This document shows positions 22,476 through 31,451 of a stretch of DNA of 36,741 nucleotides, piece after piece. The stretch covers positions 1 to 36,741 of the forward strand of contig JAEYRU010000099.1 of the NCBI GenBank assembly GCA_023435335.1, given 5' to 3'. The notes below the pieces were generated by a model. That model was not told where the DNA came from and searched no databases. It was given only the letters and a program-made list of their open reading frames with translations. Origin of the DNA: Pseudomonadota bacterium (GTDB lineage: Bacteria; Pseudomonadota; Alphaproteobacteria; Rhizobiales; Rhizobiaceae). Positions within the stretch are counted from its first letter, which is position 1, and every line of letters starts with the position of its first letter. Made by a program: the position numbers and the translations under genes.

Positions 22476-23949
22476 GGGCGGCAGAGGGCAAAGCGCGCCG
22501 CCTGCTTCTCAACCATTGATCGTCAGTATTCGCGAGGAGAATACGCAGCGCGTGTCCGCGCTCGACGAACGCGCCGAGGCCCTGAGGCTCAGGCGTGGCA
22601 TGGGTGTGGCCGAGGCGCGCGCCATGCACCCTTCGATCGAGATTGTCGAGGCCGACCCGAAGGCTGACCGACGCCTGCTCGAATCGCTGGCCGATTGGTG
22701 CGATCGCTATACGCCGCTGGTTGCGCTCGACGGCGACGATGGACTGCTTCTCGACATTACGGGCTGCGCTCATCTGTTCGGCGGCGAGGGGGCGCTGCTT
22801 GATGATCTTCGGCTTCGCCTGCACCACCAGGGTTTCGATGCACGCGCGGGTCTCGCCTCGACACCAGGGATGGCTTGGGCAGCGGCCCGCTTCCTCAGTC
22901 CGGCGCTGGTCGAGCCGGGCGCGGAGCGGCATACCTTGTCGCCGCTGCCGCTGCCGGCGCTGCGGCTGGAAGCGGCGGTTCGCACCAGCCTCGAAGGCGT
23001 CGGCCTGCGCAATGTCGGTGCGGTCCTCGCCGCGCCCCGTGCACCGCTGGCCCGACGCTTTGGAAAAGGCCTGCTGCTGCGGCTAGACCAGGTGCTTGGC
23101 AGTGTCGAGGAAGCGATCTCGCCGCGCCTGCCCGTGCCGCCGCTCTCGGTAGAACGCTACCTGCCCGAACCGATCGGCACCACGGAGGCGGTGGAAGAGC
23201 TGGTCGAAATGATGGCGGCGGGGCTGAAGGTCGAGCTGGAACGGCGCAATGAGGGCGCGCGGTCGCTGCAATTGGCGCTTTTTCGCGTAGATGGACAGGT
23301 GGCCCGCTATCGGGTGGGTACGTCGCGGCCGATGCGTTCGCCGCAACTGATCCGCCGGCTGTTGCGCGAACGGCTCACGGGAGGGTCGAAAGAGTTCGAC
23401 GCTGGCTATGGATTTGAATTGGTGCGGCTGAGTGTGCTCGATGCCGTGCCTTTCGAGGCGGAACAGGGCGATCTTTCCGGCGAGGGCAGCCGTTGCGATG
23501 CGGACCTCGCCCTACTCGCCGATCGCGTTTCGGCGCGATTGGGCGATACCGCGCTGCTGCGACCCGTGCCGCGCGAAAGTCATCTGCCCGAGTGCGCCAT
23601 CACGATGACGGTTTTTGCGGAGACGCGTCATTGGGATGCGGCCATCCCGGAAAAGATGCGTCCTGTCCGGCTTCTCAATCATCCTGAGCCGATAGAAGTC
23701 ACGGCAACAGAGGTTCCGGAGGGACCGCCGCTCAATTTCCGCTGGCGCCGGCTCATGCATCGGGTCGCCCGCTCGGAGGGGCCGGAGCGCATCGCCCCGG
23801 AATGGTGGCGCGAGGCCGACCAGATGCCGACCCGCGACTATTTCCGGGTCGAGGACGAGGAAGGTCACCGTTATTGGCTCTACCGGCAAGGCCTCTACGG
23901 GGCCGGCGCGCCGATGCCACGCTGGTTCATGCATGGGTTTTTCGCATGA
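22312..23949 (+). CDS. imuB: ImuB, inactive Y-family polymerase-like protein
   Basis: ImuB acts as a hub that binds the beta clamp, ImuA and DnaE2. The 545-residue protein has the Y-family layout (RIVALWFPYLPTDRI at the start, IREENTQRVSALDERAEALRLRRGMGVAEARAMHP, then LDGDDGLLLDITGCAHLFGGE), but the catalytic Asp-Glu pair is replaced (the usual S-I-D-E becomes ALDGD). The conserved first block forces a start well inside imuA. ATGs at 22312 and 22318 are both possible, and the first is used here. The C-terminal region (GPERIAPEWWREADQMPTRDYFRVEDEEGHRYWLYRQGLYG) is the ImuB-specific domain. Its stop overlaps the dnaE2 start as ATGA. Confidence 0.9.
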   Translation: MPMNGLFTKDARSVNARRIVALWFPYLPTDRIFRQRTGRSWRLRIAGLQGTGRPEGGRGQSAPPASQPLIVSIREENTQRVSALDERAEALRLRRGMGVAEARAMHPSIEIVEADPKADRRLLESLADWCDRYTPLVALDGDDGLLLDITGCAHLFGGEGALLDDLRLRLHHQGFDARAGLASTPGMAWAAARFLSPALVEPGAERHTLSPLPLPALRLEAAVRTSLEGVGLRNVGAVLAAPRAPLARRFGKGLLLRLDQVLGSVEEAISPRLPVPPLSVERYLPEPIGTTEAVEELVEMMAAGLKVELERRNEGARSLQLALFRVDGQVARYRVGTSRPMRSPQLIRRLLRERLTGGSKEFDAGYGFELVRLSVLDAVPFEAEQGDLSGEGSRCDADLALLADRVSARLGDTALLRPVPRESHLPECAITMTVFAETRHWDAAIPEKMRPVRLLNHPEPIEVTATEVPEGPPLNFRWRRLMHRVARSEGPERIAPEWWREADQMPTRDYFRVEDEEGHRYWLYRQGLYGAGAPMPRWFMHGFFA

Positions 23950-26900
23950 GCGGGACGCCCCCCTACATCGAGTTCGCCGCGCAATCGAATTTCTCTTTCC
24001 TGCGCGCGGCATCGAGCCCGGGCGAACTGGTGGTCGCGGCTCATGTGATGGGTCATCCGGCAATTGGCCTGGCAGACCGGAATACCGTGGCGGGGGTGGT
24101 GCGCGGATGGACCCAGTCGAAATTCATCCAGCTGGAAAAGAACGGCCCCATCCTGTCCATCCCCTATTATCCGGGGTGCCGCCTGTCTTTCAGCGACGGC
24201 ACCCCGGACATCCTGGCCTACCCACGCAACCGAAAGGGCTGGGGGCATCTGTGCCGGCTTCTGACCGAGGCAAACGAGAAGGGGGAGAAGGGCAACCCCG
24301 ACGTGACACTGCGGATGCTGCTCGAATGGGGGGATGAGATGTCGCTCGCGGTCATGCCCGGCGACCTGCTTCTGGCCCGGGAACGGCTGGAGTTCCTCAA
24401 GCGCCTGAAGATCCGCTTCGGGCGCGCAGTCAGGGTTGCCGCCGTCCCCTCCTATCGTGGCTGCAACAGGTTCGACCTGGCGCTTGCCGCCGATCTGGCT
24501 CGTGCCGCCGGCCTGCCCCTGATGGCGGTGAACGACGTACGCTACCACACGCCGGATCGGCGGCCCTTGCAGGACGTACTCACGGCGATCCGGCTAAAGA
24601 CCACCGTGGCCGGGGCCGGCTTTGCCCTTGAAGCCAATGCCGAACGCTATCTGAAGCCGCAAGCCGAGATGGCTCGGCTCTTCAGAGCGCACCCCGAGGC
24701 TCTGGCGGAAACCATTCGCTTTGCCGGCGAACTGTCGTTTTCGCTGGATCAGTTGCGCTACTTTTATCCTCAGGAAACACCGGAAGGTGCTTCGGCGCAT
24801 GCCGAGCTGGAACGCCTCACCTGGGAAGGGGCACGCCGACGCTACCCGAATGGCATATCGAAGAAGATCGAAGCCAATATCCGTACGGAACTCAAGCTGA
24901 TCGCCGAGAAGGAGTACGCGGATTATTTTCTGACCGTACACGACATCATCAGGTTCGCGCGCAGCGAGAAGATCCTGTGCCAGGGACGCGGATCAGCGGC
25001 CAATTCGACCGTATGCTTTTGCATGGGCATCACCGAAGTCGACCCTCAACTATCGGATCTTCTGTTCGAACGTTTCCTCTCTCCCGACCGCAATGAGCCG
25101 CCGGACATCGACGTCGATTTCGAGCACGAGAACCGCGATCCTGTGATGCAACACATCTACGGCAAATACAGCAGCCGCCGCACCGCGCTAGCGGCTGCGG
25201 TGATCAGCTATCGCAGTCGCTCGGCCGTCCGGGAAGTCTCGAAGGCGCTCGGTCTTTCCGATGACGTGGCGAGCGCGCTGTCCGGTGCCGTCAAGGGATG
25301 GTGGACCGAGAAGATGACGGACCGCGAGCTCAAGGATGCGGGGCTCGACGAAAGGGATTTTCTGACCAGAAAAGTGCTGGATCTCTCCAACGAAATTCTC
25401 GGTTTTCCGCGCCACTTGACCCAACATGTCGGCGGCTTCGTCATCACTCAGGATCGGCTCGACGAGGTGGTCCCCATCGTCAAGACGGCGATGGATGACC
25501 GCAGAATGGTGGAATGGGACAAGGACGACCTGGACGCCGTGAAACTCATCAAGGTCGATGTGCTGGCCCTCGGCATGCTGACCTGCCTGAAGCGGTGCTT
25601 CGGCTTTCTCGACCGTCACTATGAGGACCACGGGCTCCAGGCCTTCGAGATCGCGGCGATCCCGCATCAGGACAATAATGACGTCTACAAGATGATCCAG
25701 CGCGCCGACACTCTCGGCGTTTTCCAGATCGAGAGCCGTGCGCAGATGTCGATGCTGCCCAGGCTGAGGCCGGAGTGCTTTTACGACCTTGTCATTGAAG
25801 TGGCCATCGTGCGCCCCGGCCCTATTCAGGGCGACATGGTCCATCCCTATCTGCGCCGGCGCGACAAGCTGGAGGAGCCTGAATATCCGAAGGAGGAATT
25901 GAGGCCGATCCTGGAAAAGACAAAGGGGGTCCCCTTGTTCCAGGAGCAGGCGATGAAGATCGCCATGGTAGCCGCCGAGTTTTCAGGCAGCGAGGCCGAT
26001 CAGCTGCGCCGCGCCATGGCGACGTTCAGGCGCACCGGCCAGGTGAAGGACTATCGCGAACGAATGGTCGGGAGAATGGTCGAGCGCGGCTATACCCTTG
26101 AGTTCGCCGAGCGCTGCTTCAGCCAGATCGAGGGGTTTGGCGAATACGGTTTTCCCGAAAGCCATGCGGCTTCCTTCGCGTTGCTGGTCTACGCATCCTG
26201 CTGGTTCAAGGCCTACTACCCGGATGTGTTCTGCGCGGCGATCCTTAACTCACAACCCATGGGATTTTACGCGCCGTCGCAACTCGTCCGCGACGCGCGC
26301 GAGCATGGGGTCGAAGTTCTGGAACCGGATGTCAACCTCTCCAACTGGGATTGCATGCTTGAGAAGGCGGCATTCGATCCCGGCCGTATCGCCACGAAGC
26401 ATGAAAGTATGCGCGGTGTAATCCGCACACGGCATGCGGTGCGGCTCGGACTGCGTCAGATCAAGGGGCTGAGTAAGGATGACATGCTCCGGCTGGAGCG
26501 GGTGCGGGGTTCGGGTTTTACTTCTGTGCGGGAGGTGTGGCTGCGCTGCGGCCTTTCGATTGGAGCGATGCAGCAACTCGCCCATGCCGACGCCTTCCGC
26601 TCCATCGGACTCGACCGGCGCGCCGCGCTCTGGGAGGTGCGGGCGCTCGACCGGGCCAAGGCGGGGGCCTCGATGCCGCTGCTCGACGGGCGCGTGAGCG
26701 ATCTCAGCACGCTCGAGCAGAAGACCTTGCTGCCCGCCATGCCGGACGGGCAGCATGTCATCGAGGACTATCGCTCGCTGGGCCTTTCGCTCAGGGCGCA
26801 TCCGATGTCGTTTCTGCGCGCCGGATTCGAAGCCGACCATGTCCTGCCGGGCAACGCGTTGACGGGGATTGCCAACGGGAGGCGGGTTTCGGTTGCCGGA

Positions 26901-27329
26901 CTGGTACTGGTACGCCAGCGGCCGGGGACGGCCAAGGGCGTCATATTCATGACGCTCGAGGACGAGACCGGCATCGCCAACATCATCGTCTGGAAGAAGG
27001 TCTTCGAGCGGTTCCGGCCCGTCGTTCTCGGCGCGCGTCTCGTCAAGGTGACGGGAAAGCTGCAGTCGGCCTCCGGCGTGATCCATGTCGTCGCCGAGCG
27101 CATCGAGGACCTGAGCTGGCGCCTCTCGGAACTCTCCGAAGCTGCCATGTCGGTCGATTTCCGCTCGCCGGTGGACGAGATCAAGCGCCCTGTGGACCAG
27201 GATCATCGCACGGTGTCGAAGCAGCGGCAGGCCCAGTTGCAAGGCGTCGCCGGCCGACATCCGCGCGACCAGGGCGATCTTGTCCGCGCGATCGAGGAGG
27301 TCATGCCCAAAGGCCGCAATTTTCACTAA
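23946..27329 (+). CDS. dnaE2: Error-prone DNA polymerase III alpha subunit
   Basis: DnaE2 performs mutagenic translesion synthesis together with ImuA/ImuB. The 1127-residue protein has an N-terminal PHP domain (YIEFAAQSNFSFLRAASSPGEL, GLADRNTVAGV), the C-family polymerase core with the GRGSAANSTVCFCMGITEVDP block and the acidic active-site cluster PPDIDVDFEHENRD (Asp387, 389, 391), KVDVLALGMLTCLKRCF, VAIVRPGPIQGDMVHPY, FGEYGFPESHAASFALLVYAS, and C-terminal HhH and OB-fold domains (LALVRQRPG-type region near residue 990). The ATG is set by the ATGA overlap with imuB. A longer upstream frame is a shadow of imuB. Confidence 0.96.
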   Translation: MSGTPPYIEFAAQSNFSFLRAASSPGELVVAAHVMGHPAIGLADRNTVAGVVRGWTQSKFIQLEKNGPILSIPYYPGCRLSFSDGTPDILAYPRNRKGWGHLCRLLTEANEKGEKGNPDVTLRMLLEWGDEMSLAVMPGDLLLARERLEFLKRLKIRFGRAVRVAAVPSYRGCNRFDLALAADLARAAGLPLMAVNDVRYHTPDRRPLQDVLTAIRLKTTVAGAGFALEANAERYLKPQAEMARLFRAHPEALAETIRFAGELSFSLDQLRYFYPQETPEGASAHAELERLTWEGARRRYPNGISKKIEANIRTELKLIAEKEYADYFLTVHDIIRFARSEKILCQGRGSAANSTVCFCMGITEVDPQLSDLLFERFLSPDRNEPPDIDVDFEHENRDPVMQHIYGKYSSRRTALAAAVISYRSRSAVREVSKALGLSDDVASALSGAVKGWWTEKMTDRELKDAGLDERDFLTRKVLDLSNEILGFPRHLTQHVGGFVITQDRLDEVVPIVKTAMDDRRMVEWDKDDLDAVKLIKVDVLALGMLTCLKRCFGFLDRHYEDHGLQAFEIAAIPHQDNNDVYKMIQRADTLGVFQIESRAQMSMLPRLRPECFYDLVIEVAIVRPGPIQGDMVHPYLRRRDKLEEPEYPKEELRPILEKTKGVPLFQEQAMKIAMVAAEFSGSEADQLRRAMATFRRTGQVKDYRERMVGRMVERGYTLEFAERCFSQIEGFGEYGFPESHAASFALLVYASCWFKAYYPDVFCAAILNSQPMGFYAPSQLVRDAREHGVEVLEPDVNLSNWDCMLEKAAFDPGRIATKHESMRGVIRTRHAVRLGLRQIKGLSKDDMLRLERVRGSGFTSVREVWLRCGLSIGAMQQLAHADAFRSIGLDRRAALWEVRALDRAKAGASMPLLDGRVSDLSTLEQKTLLPAMPDGQHVIEDYRSLGLSLRAHPMSFLRAGFEADHVLPGNALTGIANGRRVSVAGLVLVRQRPGTAKGVIFMTLEDETGIANIIVWKKVFERFRPVVLGARLVKVTGKLQSASGVIHVVAERIEDLSWRLSELSEAAMSVDFRSPVDEIKRPVDQDHRTVSKQRQAQLQGVAGRHPRDQGDLVRAIEEVMPKGRNFH

Positions 27330-27467
27330 GCATCACGGCGGCGGGGACGGCTCGCGCGCTCACCGCCGCACGTTCCGGGGCCACTGTGACATACTGGCCC
27401 AATTCGCCCCCCTTGCGGTTAACCGTCGAAGCTGATTTTCCGTCCCGGCTGGTACAGGAGATCCGGC

Positions 27468-28637
27468 TTGGCAAGATTCGACATCGCAATCGTCGGCGGC
27501 GCGATCGTCGGCAGTTCCGTCGCCTATTTCCTGCGCGAGGAAGGCTTCACAGGCTCGATCGCGCTGATCGAGCGCGATCCCGGCTTCTCCACCGCCGCCA
27601 CTACGCTTTCCTGCGCCTCCATCCGCCAGCAATTCTCGATCGCAGAGAACATCCGGTTGTCGCGCTTCACGCTCGGCCTGTTCCGCGAACTCCGGGAACG
27701 CTTCGGACCGGATGCGGATATCGCCTTCCGCGAGAAGGGCTACCTGATCCTCGCCGGCGAGGCCGGCCTGCCGGTGCTCGCGCACAATCACGCCCTCCAG
27801 CAGGCGGAAGGCGCCGATATCCTGCTCGAGGACGCCCCGGCGCTTGGCCGGCGCTTCCCCTGGCTGTCAACTGGCGGGATTGCGGCCGGAGCCTGGGGGC
27901 AGTCCGGGGAAGGCTGGTTCGACGCGCATGCGCTGCTGTCGCTCCTGCGCAAGGCCTTGCGCGGCCGCGCCGTCGAATTCATTCACGACGAGGTGACGGC
28001 GATTTCGCTGACCGGCGACCGAATCTCGACGCTCTCGCTCGCCGGGGGGGAGAAGATCGACGCCGGTATCGTCGTCAACGCCGCCGGTCCGGCGGCCGGG
28101 CGGGTGGCGTCGCTCGCCGGAATCCGCCTGCCGGTCGAGCCCCGCAAGCGCAGCGTCTTCGTGTTCGAGGCTCGCGACCGGTTCGACGACATGCCGCTGC
28201 TGGTCGACCCGACCGGCATCTATGTCCGGCCGGAGGGATCGGTCTATATCTGCGGCGGAGCCGAGAACGAAGAGGGCGAGGTCGCCGCCGACCCGGCGGA
28301 TTTCGAGCCCGACTGGTCGCTGTTCGAGGACACAATCTGGCCGGTCCTTGCCACGCGCATCCCCGCCTTCGAGGCGATCAAGCTGTCGCGCGCCTGGGCC
28401 GGGCACTACGACTTCAACACGCTCGACCAGAACGCAGTGATCGGCCCGCATCCGGAGATCGCCAATCTTCTTTTCGCCAACGGCTTCTCCGGCCACGGGC
28501 TGCAGCAGGCGCCGGCCGTCGGAAAGGCGCTCGCCGAACTGGTGGTGCATGGCGCTTACCTCACCGTGGATTGTTCGGCCTTCGGGTACGAGCGGATCGC
28601 GGCAAACCGGCCGTTCCGCGAGCTGAATGTGATCTGA
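27468..28637 (+). CDS. FAD-dependent oxidoreductase, DAO family
   Basis: This 389-residue D-amino-acid-oxidase-like flavoprotein has the N-terminal FAD motif DIAIVGGAIVGSSVAYFLREEG, the ERD segment at the end of beta2 (IALIERDPGFSTAATT), and SIRQQFSIAENIRLS. The C-terminal substrate domain has AWAGHYDFNTLDQNAVIGPHPEIANLLFANGFSGHGLQQAPAVGKALAEL. Such enzymes oxidise amines or amino acids (sarcosine, glycine, D-amino acids), and the substrate cannot be fixed here. The start is a TTG at 27468, supported by a strong AGGAG 7 nt upstream and by the position of the FAD motif. It follows dnaE2 by 138 bp, without visible functional link. Confidence 0.88.
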   Translation: MARFDIAIVGGAIVGSSVAYFLREEGFTGSIALIERDPGFSTAATTLSCASIRQQFSIAENIRLSRFTLGLFRELRERFGPDADIAFREKGYLILAGEAGLPVLAHNHALQQAEGADILLEDAPALGRRFPWLSTGGIAAGAWGQSGEGWFDAHALLSLLRKALRGRAVEFIHDEVTAISLTGDRISTLSLAGGEKIDAGIVVNAAGPAAGRVASLAGIRLPVEPRKRSVFVFEARDRFDDMPLLVDPTGIYVRPEGSVYICGGAENEEGEVAADPADFEPDWSLFEDTIWPVLATRIPAFEAIKLSRAWAGHYDFNTLDQNAVIGPHPEIANLLFANGFSGHGLQQAPAVGKALAELVVHGAYLTVDCSAFGYERIAANRPFRELNVI

Positions 28638-28665
28638 GACCGCCCACCTGCTGGAGGCGGCCCCT

Positions 28666-28692
28666 TTGCGTTGCCGAAAATCCTCGTATAAA
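28666..28692 (+). promoter_or_regulatory. Candidate leuD promoter
   Basis: TATAAA (28687-28692) is a strong -10 candidate 32 bp before the leuD ATG. The best -35, TTGCGT (28666-28671), is 15 bp away, which is short, so the -35 assignment is uncertain. Confidence 0.45.
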
Positions 28693-28724
28693 GCAGGCCG
28701 CACGACAGACCAGCAGGCTCAATC

Positions 28725-29330
28725 ATGGACAAGTTCACCACGCTCACCGGCGTCGCGGCGCCCTTGCCGATCGTCAATGTCGATACCGACATGATCATCC
28801 CCAAGGATTATCTCAAGACGATCAAGCGCACCGGCCTGGGCGCCGGCCTGTTCGCCGAGATGCGTTACAACGAGGACGGCTCCGAGAACCCGGACTTCGT
28901 CCTCAACAAGCCTGCCTACCGCAAGGCGCAGATTCTCGTCGCCGGCGATAACTTCGGGTGTGGCTCGAGCCGCGAGCACGCGCCATGGGCACTGCTCGAC
29001 TTCGGCATCCGCTGCGTCATCTCGACCAGCTTCGCCGACATTTTCTACAACAATTGCTTCAAGAACGGCATCCTGCCGATCACGGTCAGCCATGAAGACC
29101 TCGACAAGCTGATGGATGACGCCTCGCGCGGCGCCAATGCCACGCTAACCGTCGATCTGGCCGCCAAGGAGATCCGCGGCCCCGATGGAGGAGTGATCCG
29201 GTTCGACCTCGACGAATTCAGGCGCCACTGCCTGCTCAACGGACTGGACGACATCGGCCTGACTCTGGAGAAGGCGGATTCGATCGCCAGCTTCGAGAAG
29301 AGGAATGCCGATAGCCGTCCCTGGGCCTGA
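28725..29330 (+). CDS. leuD: 3-isopropylmalate dehydratase small subunit
   Basis: LeuD forms the swivelling domain of the isopropylmalate isomerase with LeuC. The 201-residue protein has VVNVDTDMIIPKDYL-type start as PLPIVNVDTDMIIPKDYLKT, the GDNFGCGSSREHAPWALLDFGIRCVI block, TSFADIFYNNCFKNGILPI and a C-terminal FRRHCLLNGLDDIGLTLEK segment. All are intact. It is the first gene of a leuD-ridA-like-leuB series on the plus strand. The ribosome site (AGCAGG) is weak. Confidence 0.96.
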   Translation: MDKFTTLTGVAAPLPIVNVDTDMIIPKDYLKTIKRTGLGAGLFAEMRYNEDGSENPDFVLNKPAYRKAQILVAGDNFGCGSSREHAPWALLDFGIRCVISTSFADIFYNNCFKNGILPITVSHEDLDKLMDDASRGANATLTVDLAAKEIRGPDGGVIRFDLDEFRRHCLLNGLDDIGLTLEKADSIASFEKRNADSRPWA

Positions 29331-29352
29331 GGCAAAGGTCGGATACGCCGGA

Positions 29353-29736
29353 ATGCCGCGCAAGCTCATCTCCACCGGCTCTCCCTTCGAGAAGACCGCT
29401 GGCTATTCGCGCGCGGTGGTCCAGGGCGATTGGTGCTTCGTCGCCGGCACGACCGGCTACGACTACGCCGCGATGACAATCCCGGACGCGGTCGAGGACC
29501 AGGCGCGCAACTGCCTGAAGACCATCGGCGATACGCTCGCGAAGGCAGGCTTTGCGATGTCCGATGTGGTACGGGCGAACTATTACGTTACCGATCGCGC
29601 CTATGTCGCACGGGTATTCCCTATCCTCGGCGAGACTTTCGGCGAGATCCGTCCCGCGGCCACGATGATCGTATGCGAGCTGAACGAGCCGCAGATGAAG
29701 ATCGAGATCGAGGTCACCGCGCTGAAACGGAGCTGA
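29353..29736 (+). CDS. RidA (YjgF/UK114) family protein
   Basis: RidA proteins deaminate reactive enamine/imine intermediates made by PLP enzymes. The 127-residue protein starts at 29353 with MPRKLISTGSPFEKTAGYSRAVV, the usual beginning of this rhizobial subgroup. An ATG at 29305 is in frame but lies inside leuD and adds an unconserved stretch. The conserved blocks FVAGTTGYDY, NYYVTDRAYV and FGEIRPAATMIVCEL are present, with the Arg of IRPA as the carboxylate-binding residue. It lies between leuD and leuB, so a role in protecting leucine synthesis is plausible but inferred. Confidence 0.9.
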   Translation: MPRKLISTGSPFEKTAGYSRAVVQGDWCFVAGTTGYDYAAMTIPDAVEDQARNCLKTIGDTLAKAGFAMSDVVRANYYVTDRAYVARVFPILGETFGEIRPAATMIVCELNEPQMKIEIEVTALKRS

Positions 29737-29743
29737 TCTCCGC

Positions 29744-29772
29744 TTGCGCTCGCGTCCGCCGACCGCTAGCTA
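29744..29772 (+). promoter_or_regulatory. Weak candidate leuB promoter
   Basis: TTGCGC (29744-29749) and TAGCTA (29767-29772) are 17 bp apart, 38 bp before leuB. The -10 match is poor. leuB may instead be read from upstream. Confidence 0.3.
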
Positions 29773-29810
29773 GGCGCGTTTTCATCTACGCTCTCGAAGA
29801 GGCTTCCTCC

Positions 29811-30923
29811 ATGGCATCGCGCAAGCTCCTCCTCCTTCCCGGCGACGGTATCGGCCCCGAGGCGATGGGCGAGGTGCGCAAGCTCGTCACGCTGATGAAC
29901 GACAGGTTCGACGCCGGCTTTGAAACCGAGGAGGGGCTTGTCGGCGGAAGCGCCTACGATGCGCACGGCCAGGCGATTTCGGAAGCCGACATGGCCAAGG
30001 CCGTGGCCGCCGATGCAGTGCTGTTCGGTGCCGTCGGCGGGCCGAAATGGGACGGCGTCGCCTACGAGGTACGCCCCGAGGCCGGCTTGCTGCGCCTGCG
30101 CAAGGACATGGAACTCTTCGCCAATCTCCGGCCGGCCATATGCTATCCCGCGCTCGCCGCCTCCTCCTCTCTCAGGCAGGAGGTGGTCGAGGGCCTCGAC
30201 ATCCTCATCGTGCGCGAACTGACCGGCGGCGTCTATTTCGGCGAACCGAAGGAAATTCTCGACCTCGGAAACGGCCAGAAGCGCGGCATCGACACGCAGG
30301 TCTACGATACCTACGAGATCGAACGCATTGCCGGCGTCGCCTTCGAACTGGCCCGCACGCGCGCCAACAAGGTGTGCTCGATGGAAAAGCACAATGTCAT
30401 GAAGTCCGGCGTCTTGTGGAAGGAGGTCGTGGCCGCGACGCACAAGGCGAAGTATTCCGATGTCGAACTCAGCCATATGCTGGCCGATGCTGGCGGCATG
30501 CAGTTGGTGCGCTGGCCCAAGCAGTTTGACATCATCGTCACCGACAATCTGTTCGGTGACATGCTTTCCGACGTGGCCGCCATGCTCACCGGTTCGCTTG
30601 GCATGCTTCCTTCCGCGTCGCTCGGCGCGCCCGACGCCAGGACCGGAAAGCGCAAGGCGCTGTACGAGCCGGTGCATGGTTCGGCCCCAGATATAGCCGG
30701 CAAAGGAATTGCCAATCCGATCGCGATGATTGCCTCGTTCGCGATGTGCCTGCGCTATTCGTTCGGCATGGTGGCCGAGGCGGATCGGCTCGAGGCCGCC
30801 ATCGCGGGCGTGCTGGATGACGGCCTGCGGACGCGGGACATCATGTCGGACGGCATGACGGAGGTTTCCACCGCCGCGATGGGTGACGCAGTCGCCGCGA
30901 AGTTCATGGCGCTGTCGGCCTAG
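29811..30923 (+). CDS. leuB: 3-isopropylmalate dehydrogenase
   Basis: LeuB oxidatively decarboxylates 3-isopropylmalate with NAD. The ATG at 29811 (GAGG upstream) gives 370 residues with the family start KLLLLPGDGIGPEAMGEV. The substrate Arg block is LRLRKDMELFANLRP, then VRELTGGVYFGEPKE with its Tyr, KHNVMKSGVLWKEVV with the catalytic Lys, and the Mg/NAD block DNLFGDMLSDVAAMLTGSLGMLPSASLG and EPVHGSAPDIAGKGIANPIA. A longer in-frame opening back to 29430 overlaps the RidA gene and is a shadow. It closes the leu series. Confidence 0.97.
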   Translation: MASRKLLLLPGDGIGPEAMGEVRKLVTLMNDRFDAGFETEEGLVGGSAYDAHGQAISEADMAKAVAADAVLFGAVGGPKWDGVAYEVRPEAGLLRLRKDMELFANLRPAICYPALAASSSLRQEVVEGLDILIVRELTGGVYFGEPKEILDLGNGQKRGIDTQVYDTYEIERIAGVAFELARTRANKVCSMEKHNVMKSGVLWKEVVAATHKAKYSDVELSHMLADAGGMQLVRWPKQFDIIVTDNLFGDMLSDVAAMLTGSLGMLPSASLGAPDARTGKRKALYEPVHGSAPDIAGKGIANPIAMIASFAMCLRYSFGMVAEADRLEAAIAGVLDDGLRTRDIMSDGMTEVSTAAMGDAVAAKFMALSA

Positions 30924-30977
30924 TAGCGTTCACCCGGGGCCTGCGGTAGCGCGCCCCGCGGGGCCGAGCCCGGCCCA

Positions 30978-31448
30978 TCAGATGAAGGCGATCCAGCGGC
31001 CCGCGACAAGCGCGCCGATCCAGATGCAGATCGAAGTCACTGCGGCGGCACGCAATCCGCTGCGCACTCGGCCGTCTTCCAGAAGCAGCCGCCAGGACTG
31101 GCTTGCGCGCACCGCCAGCGCGAGGACGATGCCTGTCGCGACGAGCGAAATCTTGGTCAGGAAGGCGGGGTTGAAGGCATATTCCAGCGGCTGTACCGAG
31201 AAGAGCAGGAAGCCGGTGAGGACCGCGAGGCCGGCTCCGAATGCCGCGATCGATGTCATCAGCCGCACGAAGGGTGCGATTGCTACGTCGCGGAAGGCGC
31301 CGAGAATGCGCAGGTCGGCCGGCAGGATGCCCCCGACCAGCAGCGTCAGCGCGAAGATGTGGGTCGCGTTAAGAAGCGGATAGACGTAGAGCGATCGGCG
31401 CAGGGATGCGGCGACCTGCCAGTCCTGCAGCGCCTGCAGCCACTCCAC
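30978..31448 (-). CDS. DUF6644-like four-helix membrane protein
   Basis: This 156-residue inner-membrane protein has four hydrophobic helices. The first helix holds LLNATHIFALTLLVGGILPADLRILG, with His30 and the Gly pair. Later blocks are FGAGLAVLTGFLLFSVQPLEYAFNPAFLTKI and a final IGALVAGRWIAFI. The pattern fits the family I know as DUF6644, which is often found beside DUF6152 genes, and the H...VGG helix recalls CopD. It begins 3 nt after the stop of the exported DUF6152 gene, so the two are translationally coupled. Function unknown. Haem, copper or quinone binding are possibilities inferred only from the conserved-looking His and the partner. Confidence 0.75.
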   Translation of the reverse strand: MEWLQALQDWQVAASLRRSLYVYPLLNATHIFALTLLVGGILPADLRILGAFRDVAIAPFVRLMTSIAAFGAGLAVLTGFLLFSVQPLEYAFNPAFLTKISLVATGIVLALAVRASQSWRLLLEDGRVRSGLRAAAVTSICIWIGALVAGRWIAFI

Positions 31449-31451
31449 CGG

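Noticed and set aside
26537..28951. 804-codon open frame on the plus strand spanning dnaE2 and the DAO gene
   Set aside because: It is Arg/Pro/Gly-rich, crosses two well-supported genes in another frame, and has no domain. It is a GC-driven shadow.
30924..30977. GC-palindromic stretch after leuB as a terminator
   Set aside because: Several alternative GC pairings are possible but none has a T-run, so I could not assign a specific structure.
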